This document shows positions 56,595 to 64,000 of a DNA stretch of 64,000 bases, piece after piece. This DNA comes from Rhizoclosmatium globosum (Eukaryota > Chytridiomycota > Chytridiomycetes > Chytridiales > Chytriomycetaceae), in contig MCGO01000161.1 in assembly GCA_002104985.1 (NCBI GenBank), positions 21,524 to 85,523 on the forward strand. The letters are read 5' to 3'. Both the position numbers and the translations under genes were made by a program. Position 1 is the first letter of the stretch. Each line of letters starts with the position of its first letter. The notes under the pieces are model-generated. The model made no database searches, was not told where the DNA came from, and saw only the letters and a program-made list of their open reading frames with translations.

Positions 56595-57561
56595 TCACAA
56601 ACGACGACAAGCCTCCAATGCTTCAGCAGCTGCTTTGATTGCCTCACAAATAGCTTTGCTTTCAGCATAGTTTGAACTTGAACGCGCCAAAGAGGAAGAC
56701 AAAGATTCCAAGTGATGTTCAAGGGACTGGACCACTGTTGTCGAGGACGAGTTCTGTTTGCTCGGAATATGTTGGCGACGGTTATCATTTGTATTTGGAG
56801 GTGGGACTACAGTATATTTTGATGGAGGTGCAGATTCAAGGAGCTATTAACTTGTGAATATCAGGCACTTTCCTGAAGTATATCATATAAACTCTACCTC
56901 ATTCCAGAATTCCTCATCATCTTCCTTCATCTCCTCTTCCGTGTTATCCTGTTCCTTTGGGCCACGTTGAATCTTGATGGTTTCCGTAATCTTGGCAAAC
57001 TTTGATGGTTGAACTACTTGGACAGATGCAGTTGAATTCGAGTCACACTTTACACAAACAGAAGCGTGGCCAGCTTTCTCCATCAATGGGGTAATGTGGC
57101 ATTTAGGACAAGTTTCAGAAAGCTGAGAAGGGGGTTAGTTAAGCCAAGCAAGGAAGGGGTGGAAGAGAAATGGATCGCCCACCATTGTCCAGCCAGCAAG
57201 AAGCTTCTGGCCCATCAAAGCCGAAACACGATCTGATTCAGTTGAATTGTGAGAAATTGGAGGAGGGCGGATGTCGTCTTGATCGTCTTCTTCTGCGAGA
57301 TCAGGCTCAACCTGTTCAGCCTGAACTTCGGATTCAGAGACAGCTTCGGCTTCGACGGGCGGAAGAGGCTGTTTTGGATCGTGGCAGAGACAGCAGAAGT
57401 TGAGTCTGGTCTTGTCCTTCGAGCGGAAGGTTGGCATGTTGCAGCCTGGCTCAAGGCACGATGAGTCCGTGAGAACCTGAGAGGAAAGGGTGAGTTAGTT
57501 AATTGCCATACATCCCTGCCTGGTAGGTACCCACCCATCCTCCTAGCATGTACGTTCCCAT
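56595..57561 (-). CDS. ZNRD2/SSSCA1-like zinc protein with two Cys modules
   Basis: Exons 57535-57561, 57183-57476, 56898-57122 and 56595-56843 give 264 residues (260 if the second ATG at 57549 is used). Two similar modules appear: GGWVLTDSSCLEPGCNMP..CCLC near the start, and KLLAGWTMLSETCPKCHIT..CVKCD in the middle. The second matches ZNRD2 (Sjogren/scleroderma autoantigen 1) zinc ribbons. Between them is an acidic linker; the C-terminus is a helix ending LEACRRL. ZNRD2-type proteins are little studied and linked to mitosis and signalling adaptors. The start codon overlaps the divergent start of the PGAP1 gene. Confidence 0.75.
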
Positions 57562-60485
57562 GCGTTCAACTCCAATGTCTCTTCTTGTCTTGGTCATTTG
57601 CTTGGTTTCTTTGGAAACTTTTGTGTTGATCAACGAAAAGGACATGCGAATCTTGGTGTCCCTTCTCGTTCCATTTGCCCTAGTTGTTCTCTATGCTTCA
57701 GTTAGGGACATCAATGGCAGCTCCAGTCTTAATGGCTGTCGTATGACGTGGATGTGGCCAGACTATGTCCACGTCCCAATTCAGTCTCGCCTGTCAAAGT
57801 ACGCTTTGTTTCGGTATCAAGAGGGAGGCGAGGTGAAGACATCGCGGGTAACAACAATCTTAGGGTAATATCCTGCTTAACCCTAACCCTTCTGCACAGG
57901 TCAGTGTGCCAGTCCTGTTCATCCCAGGCAATGCCGGGGCCTACAAACAAGCTCGATCGTTGGGTTCAGTGGCAAATGCTTATGCGAACGAGCATTTTGG
58001 ACTGCGCGTTTTCACCAGTTACGTCTCTGTGTTTGATGTTGACCCTATTAAACTCCATCAACAGTTGACTCGATTGATGAACTCAGTGCTTTTGACTCGC
58101 ACCTCATTAAAGAACAAGCAGAATTCACAAATGATGCCATCAAATCCATTCTTGATTCTTATTCTTCAGATGCCTCATACAGACCCACTTCTGTTATCAT
58201 AGTAGCTCACTCAATGGGTGGAATTGTTGCAAAGTCCCTCTTTGAAGCACATAATTACGTGAATGGGTCCGTCAACTCTATTATCACGCTCGCGACGCCG
58301 CATGCATATCCTCCTGTTGCAATTGAACAGAATATGGTCTCTCTCTACTCGCGCCTGAACTCCTTTTGGTCTGATCATTTCAGTAACAAGGCTATTCAAC
58401 ACCGGGATTTTCGTGATTTGATGCTTCTGTCTTTGGCTGGTGGAGACCGCGATGCCATGATTCAATCTTCCTATTCTGAAATCAACGCCTTTGTTCCACC
58501 ATCCCATGGATTTGCCACATACTCAACAGGTGTGAAAGATGTGTGGGTCAGTGCTGATCATCGCTGCATTCTATGGTGTAATCAATTGGTTCATGTTCTT
58601 GTTCGTGGGTTATATGGCATGATTGACTTTCGAGAGCCAAGCAAGGCTGTTAATTTGGGGACCCGGATCGAAAATTGGAGATCTTTATTGCAGTATTCAA
58701 ACTTTGAGGGAACGAGGGATCGAGTTGTGGGAGGAGAGTTTGCCCAAGTTCCAAAAGGCAAACCAGAATTCATTACAACGAAAGGAAATTTGGTCCTTGC
58801 TCCAAAAAGATTCACTCCGAATGCATACTACGGAGTACCGTTGTTGAAAGACACTGTTGTGAAGTTGTTTGTTGAGGATGTTGCAGACGTTGGTATTTTT
58901 GGTTGTCCCGACTTTGATATGTCTACAGCAAACATTGGACAATGTCGCTCTATTAGTCATCTTGTGGAAAGAATCCCCAAAAGAGCTCCAAAGAGAGAGG
59001 ATGGTTCCGTGGATGAAACAATTGGAGTCTTTGCAGTGGAGCGGTCTGCACTTGAGCCATTCAAGAGTTTAATTGTGCGAGCATCTGGTTTTACTACAGA
59101 ATACGGAGTACTTTTAGTTGAATCGTCAGTTTTGAATAACCACAAAACTGTTGAATACTCCACGTTAGGTTAGTACTTGTGATTTGTGATTTTAAGTTAT
59201 TAACGCCGCTCAGATGCGCTGTACGGAAAATCTTTTGATGTTTCCACGGATTCTGTTATAAGCCATATTCATCTGCCTGGCATTTCTGCATCGCTTCTCG
59301 CATACCGACTCAACATCAATGTATTATGCGACTCCAACCAACATATTAACAGTCCAATTATGCATTTGAACGTGACTGGGACGTCTGAAGAACAATGGCT
59401 TTTTGCTTGGCCTGGTTCGTCATATCCTGTTAGTTTCCACAAAGACGCTGTGAATGGCTTGAAGCTTACTTTGTTCTCGAAGCCTGCCGAACTTTTCGGA
59501 TGTGGGCCAGAGATAAAATATACTATCAAGTTGCAAATTGACTACATTAAGACACTGAGTCTTGTTGCCCGCCGTAATGTTAATTTGATGCTGAGTCTTG
59601 TTGCAGCAATCATATTCGTCTCGTTTTTGAGTTGCATTGGACGCGCATCTGGCAGTGACGGTCTGTCGTTATTCTTTGTTGGTATCTTTGGTCTTGGTTG
59701 TCGATTTTTGGTCAAATGGATTGCAGGCGAAGCCGATGTTGTGGACAGCCTTGCTTCATTTATCATATTTGCCCTTGCTTTCGTGGTTGTGGGAATTATT
59801 CGGTCTCTTTTGTTTGTATTGGAGTTTGGAGCTAAATACCTAGCTCAAGTAACTCCGTTGTACGTGCGTACAATGTAAGTACTTATTTCGGAAGTATTGA
59901 AAACGCTAATTGATTTGCAGCTTCATTGATCCTATCGGATATACTATTACCAAAGCTGTCTTTGGAACTACATTATTCAATTTTGCATCAGCGTCAACAC
60001 TTCAGGCATACATATTTTTGGATACTTTGATGGTGTTGGGTTGTGTGAAATCGTTCTCAACACCTCGGAACCGTGTAATGTCCTTACTTCGCGCCGGATT
60101 GTTGGTTCAGATGCTAAGCTTGCTTTTGAATTCTCCGCGATTGGTTGTTTGGATAAAGGACTTGCTTGTTGGTTGGCGTCGCCCTCAAGACTCCATGACA
60201 ACAGATCTTTACGATATTGTCGTCGCACTTTCGAGTGTAGCTTTTGTTTGGGTAGTATTATTCTTTGGAAAGCACATCGATGAAAGCATGATTACTACTC
60301 TGACTGCTTATGTTGCTATTGGGGCACTGGTGTTTTTATCTGTGGTAATGACTTCGGAAGGCCCCACAGGGACATGGACGATTGGAATATCCACGTTTAT
60401 GGCACAAATAGCTGCTTCTTTACTTCTGACATTCGTTGGACTCTCGAGTCCGAAGAAGGCGTTATATGAAAAGAAACTACAATAA
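57548..60485 (+). CDS. BST1: GPI inositol-deacylase Bst1/PGAP1
   Basis: Five exons (57548-57847, 57900-58017, 58065-59168, 59214-59874, 59921-60485) encode 915 residues. An N-terminal helix (MSLLVLVICLVSLETFVLIN) anchors it in the ER. The hydrolase part has VLFIPGNAGAYKQARSLGSV, then AFDSHLIKEQAEFTNDAIKS and the lipase motif VAHSMGGIVAKSL, followed by ATPHAYPPV. The C-terminal third has several transmembrane helices. Bst1 removes the acyl chain from GPI inositol, letting GPI proteins exit the ER with p24 help. The second intron was set at 58018-58064 because it aligns VFTIDSIDELSAF with the FFTADFNEDFTAF block of the yeast protein without a gap. Confidence 0.92.
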
Positions 60486-60503
60486 TAACAGATTTATTCC
60501 AAA

Positions 60504-60950
60504 TCAAATAAAATTCAAGTAAATGATAGTTGAAAGAATATTCCATACTGGAGGAATTCTACTATGCGACGAAAACGAATTAGAACCTGGTGGAATGCTA
60601 AAACCATCATTTTTGGGAGTTTGCTGCTGCTGAATGGGAGAATCGTCCGAGCTTGGAGAAGTTGGAGAGTTTTGTGCTGCAAATGTGTTTCCGTTCAATC
60701 CACCATTACAATGAGCACAACCCGCGCGAATTACAGCGCCTTGATGGCAAGCGACAGGAAAATAACTCATACAGCTTGTATTCGAACACGACGAGTCCGC
60801 TGAAGGTCCAAAGATGGGAATGGAACCAGTTGGGGTTGTTGAAGAGCCAGGCCCGCAAAAGCAGTTGCACGTATCTCGAAGGAACGCATCTTGCTGACAA
60901 TACACTTGCATGACGAGTACTAAGGTTAATAATGCGATGATCCACACCAT
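60504..60950 (-). CDS. Small Cys-rich secreted, possibly GPI-anchored protein
   Basis: A single-exon frame of 148 residues. It opens with a signal peptide (MVWIIALLTLVLVMQVYC). The mature part holds ten or so cysteines spaced as in small secreted fungal proteins (RDTCNCFCGPGS, SSCSNTSC, HCNGGL), then a Ser/Pro/Gln-rich stretch. It ends in a hydrophobic tail (PPVWNILSTIIYLNFI) that could direct GPI attachment. It is tail-to-tail with PGAP1, 18 bp apart. No family recognised. Confidence 0.6.
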   Translation of the reverse strand: MVWIIALLTLVLVMQVYCQQDAFLRDTCNCFCGPGSSTTPTGSIPIFGPSADSSCSNTSCMSYFPVACHQGAVIRAGCAHCNGGLNGNTFAAQNSPTSPSSDDSPIQQQQTPKNDGFSIPPGSNSFSSHSRIPPVWNILSTIIYLNFI

Positions 60951-61197
60951 TTGTGGAAAGTGTCCTAGCCTTCATTCGACCCTTGCTCCTCATTACTAGA
61001 TTGATATTCAGGGTGCCCCAGTTATCCTGCACTTTAATACCACCAGAAACCAATCGTACGAGGGGAAATCATTATATGGATATTGAGCATTTTTATTGAA
61101 GGTATTACGTATAATTGCTGACTCGAGTGAATCCTGGTCCAGCCATTTTGACTCTGATAACAACTTGTACAGATCGAGACAACTGAAGTCGTTCTTT

Positions 61198-61495
61198 TCA
61201 GTAATCGTCCTCACTTATGTGGCCACCTGGAATAGGAACAAGGTAACAATCCAAATTTGATGCGTCCAATGCCTTTATGAACCCAATTGCATGAGTTAGT
61301 GATGAAGCGAATTGAGAAACAATCGCACCTCTTCTTTGGTGCATCCATGAGAAACCATGTATTGGCCCTGTGAAGTTGCGGTCAGTCCAAGCTGTCCACA
61401 AGCGAGGTAGCATCTCTCACCTGGTTGGCTGTATCCGCAGCAGAGCCAAGAACAAGAGTGGCAGTTGCAGCGAATAAGAAGGCGATCAACTTCAT
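61198..61495 (-). CDS. Very small secreted protein (62 aa), inhibitor-I9-like
   Basis: Exons 61421-61495, 61329-61367 and 61198-61272 give 62 residues: a signal peptide (MKLIAFLFAATATLVLGSA), then GQYMVSHGCTKEEALD and YLVPIPGGHISEDDY. The QYMVS opening and short length recall peptidase-inhibitor-I9/propeptide folds, but this is weak. An alternative donor at 61226 would extend it with further Cys-containing residues. Confidence 0.4.
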
Positions 61496-61654
61496 TTGCA
61501 AGACACTTTTGGGGACGAAGTTGAAAGTGAAACTGGTGAGCAAGTCACGTGATTTTGGAGACGTTGGGTTGGAAACGGGATTTACACCTGAAAGGATTCC
61601 TTCCACTTTCAACTGGAATAACTGCCCTGCTGCTGTCGAACAAGAAGAGTAAGG

Positions 61655-64000
61655 ATGTCTGTAGAAGTTGCGTCAATCGCCCTGCGTGATATAGCCGATG
61701 TTGGAAACAACCCGTTCAGTGGTTGGCCTGTACTTGGGCATAACTGGACTCTTGGAATTAAGCCGAAATTGAAGCCAGGAAAAGGATACGGCTGTTTCGT
61801 CGCGCCAGACTTGCCCGTTGGTATTCCGTTGACAAACGGGGGAACCAATTGCCCTCCTGGCTTTTATTGTCCGTTTCTCATTCCCAATAATTCTGACACA
61901 TCGCCTGTACTCTGTCCTTTAAATACATACTGTACTATGGTGCGCTTATTGGGCAATCGATGCATGGTAGGTTCGTGATGTTGTGCACAATAGCTCAACT
62001 TTCCCTAAAGCCTCAAGGAATGTACGAACCGATGGTCTGTTGGTACGGGTTTTACTGTCCAGATCCACAAACGATAATTGCGTGGTATGATTTCTGAATT
62101 TCATATTGTTTAATCTAAAGTTCGTTTTAGTCCTGAAGGTCATCATTGGTGAGAACCGTATTTTCAAGTAACTGCCGAAATTAAATATCTCAAAGCATAT
62201 CCGGAGTAACAGCGCCGAAGAAATGTCGTATGTTCAGCATTTGCCCCACTGGAACTATTGCCGAAGCAAATTATGCCTACATATTGCTGTTCTTGCTGAT
62301 AGATTTTATTCTCTTCATCTATTTGATGGTTCTCCGTTCTTTTGACTTTGTCAAACAAGGACTTCCGGCCCTTTCTGTAATTCCAGGATTCCTCACCGTG
62401 ATGAAATACAACCGAAGGCAGATAAGAAAACGAAAGCATCGATCTGAGCACGAACAAGTCGTAAATATCGAAGCTTTAACGAACTATGTTGGAGCTGAAT
62501 CGCAATATTGCGAAAAGGTTACAGCCACGGAAGATTCTACGAATAATGAACCCCAAAGACTCAGCGATTCAACGTACAACATGGATATATCTAATGGCTT
62601 GACTGCAACAAAAACAAAACCACCACTTGTTCATATCGATGAATCACAACTTGATATCGATTACCCTGATGCGTCTGACTCTGAGGAACAACAAGAATCT
62701 CTCTCTTTGAAAAGCACAGCCGAGCTTGCTAGACTTGAACTGTGCTCTATGGTGAGCAATGTGTCTCCTCTGCTTGAAGCATTTCATAGCGCTTTTAATG
62801 GTCTGGAAAACCTTCGAATGAATTTAAAGTTCAACGACTTGCGGTACAGTATGGGGGATAAGGTGATTCTGGACAGTGTCAGTGGCGAAATCAAGGCTGG
62901 CCGTATGACGGCTATTCTCGGCCCGTCTGGCGCAGGAAGTACGATATTTACAAAGCTTAGAGATTTAACCCTAACGTATTATCTTTTAGAAACCACATTC
63001 ATTAATGTCTTAATGGGGAAAGTCGCGCGCACATCAGGAGACTTGATGATAAATGGAATACAAGCAGAAATGCACACATTTCGAAAAATCATCGGTTACG
63101 TCCCGCAAGATGATATTATGCTCCGTGAATTGACGGTCAAAGAAGTCGTCCAATACAGTGCCAGAACACGTTTGCCTCGAGATTGGAGTTCGAAAAAGGT
63201 CGATGACCTAGTGGACGCTATACTCAAAGTCTTGAAGTGAGATTTTATCTTGATGTTTTGAATTCTTAATGTTTTCAGCTTGGAACATATTGCTCATACA
63301 TTTATTGGAGACGAGCTTGATCGAGGAATATCAGGAGGCCAGCGAAAGCGAGTTAATATTGCGATGGAACTAGCATCCGGTAAGCTCTTTGAGAACTTAA
63401 TTCTCTTCTGACGTTGTTATTAAAGCTCCGCTTGCTCTTATTTTGGATGAGCCGACTTCCGGGCTAGATTCAACATCCGCTCTCAAAGTTGCAAAAATAT
63501 TGAGATCCATCTCTCGCGTTGGACTCACAGTCGTTTCCATCATACACCAACCCAGAATAGAAATTTTCAACACATTCGATGATGTTCTCATGATTGTTCC
63601 GGGAGGAAAGACTGCTTATTTTGGCCCGGTGAAGAAGGCAGTACTTTATTTCGAAAACTTTCTTGGATTTCAATTCGATAAAGCATCAAATCCGGCAGAC
63701 GTTATTATGGATATCTTGTCGGGGCGTGGTAAAATGAAGGAGAAGGGACCAACTTTGAAGCCAGAGACGATTGCAATGATTTGGAAAGAATCGGGAATCA
63801 ACTTCATATCACAAAACGACAAACAAACGCTTTTTTCTGATGTTCATGCGGTACAATCAATGAAAATGATTGTTCTCTCGCGAGGGGCGAGCTTTCTTCA
63901 ACAATGTTGGTTGTCATATCAAAGGTCTTTGACACAACAAGCAAGAACTGCCAGAGCGCTATTCTTGGAAATATTAGTTGGAATGATAGCTGGGCTGATA
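61655..64000 (+). CDS. ABCG half-transporter (ABCG24/28-like), C-terminus beyond window
   Basis: Exons 61655-61939, 62011-62084, 62131-62138, 62213-62938, 62990-63236, 63279-63379 and 63426 onward agree in frame. The extracellular N-terminus is Cys-rich (NCPPGFYCPFL, YGFYCPDPQ, CPEAPKKCRMFSICPTGT), as in plant and protist ABCG24/28 proteins. A helix follows (YAYILLFLLIDFILFIYLMV), then a ~200-residue linker. The nucleotide-binding domain has Walker A ILGPSGAGKTTFINVLMGK, Q-loop YVPQDDIM, signature RGISGGQRKRVNIAMELAS, Walker B LALILDEPTSGLDS and IIHQPRIEIF (H-loop). The membrane domain begins near the right edge. Substrate unknown. The start at 61655 lacks a signal peptide, so a 5-prime exon is likely missing. 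Confidence 0.85.

Noticed and set aside
57880..57892. TAACCCTAACCCT resembling a telomeric repeat
   Set aside because: Only about two units, inside a PGAP1 intron.

Overview
This window comes from a compact, intron-rich fungal nuclear genome. About 32 protein-coding genes and one tRNA lie on both strands. Genes sit 20-700 bp apart, and introns are mostly 37-100 bp with GT-AG borders. A CEP295-type centriole protein gene next to a sperm-tail PG-rich repeat (STPG) gene implies a flagellated life stage. Together with fungal-type genes (Swd2, Ubp8, Sec4, SCAMP, Bst1, steryl-hydrolase-like esterases), this points to a zoosporic fungus, most likely a chytrid. The species cannot be named from the sequence.

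Layout. 1-12.2 kb: a discoidin-like membrane protein (cut by the left edge), a LACTB2-like metallo-hydrolase, a Sec4/Rab8 GTPase, an ING-family PHD protein, an unknown Ser/Thr-tailed protein, COG8, mitochondrial Mn-SOD and a p24 cargo receptor. 12.5-17.6 kb: an array of three membrane-anchored hormone-sensitive-lipase-like esterases plus a broken fourth copy. 17.7-18.9 kb: an ABHD11-like hydrolase and tRNA-Glu(UUC). 19.4-28.1 kb: one 11-exon gene for a predicted 2,716-residue secreted, GPI-anchored mucin/adhesin. It has seven copies of a ~140-residue domain and two very long Ser/Thr tracts. 28.1-29.4 kb: apparently empty.

29.4-46.7 kb: a mitochondrial membrane P-loop NTPase, two unrecognised disordered proteins, WDR82/Swd2, the CEP295-like and STPG genes, a BAP31-like ER protein, a long polyproline/WH2 actin-type protein with an unresolved reading-frame break, and a mitochondrial DEAD-box helicase. 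46.8-64 kb: the SAGA deubiquitinase Ubp8/USP22, a multi-pass membrane protein, SCAMP, a mitochondrial ABHD11 paralogue, eIF6, a ZNRD2-like zinc protein, the GPI inositol-deacylase Bst1/PGAP1, two small secreted proteins and an ABCG transporter cut by the right edge.

Themes: secretory-pathway genes (Sec4, COG8, p24, SCAMP, BAP31, Bst1) and chromatin readers/writers (ING, Swd2, Ubp8) recur, but nothing suggests a single operon-like system. The most unusual items are the giant modular adhesin with its duplicated exon blocks, and a ~65-nt hairpin element found in sense orientation inside introns of two unrelated genes, with the geometry of an H/ACA guide RNA. Exon coordinates were worked out by hand from splice signals and checked by reading-frame arithmetic. 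Individual borders may be off by one or two bases.
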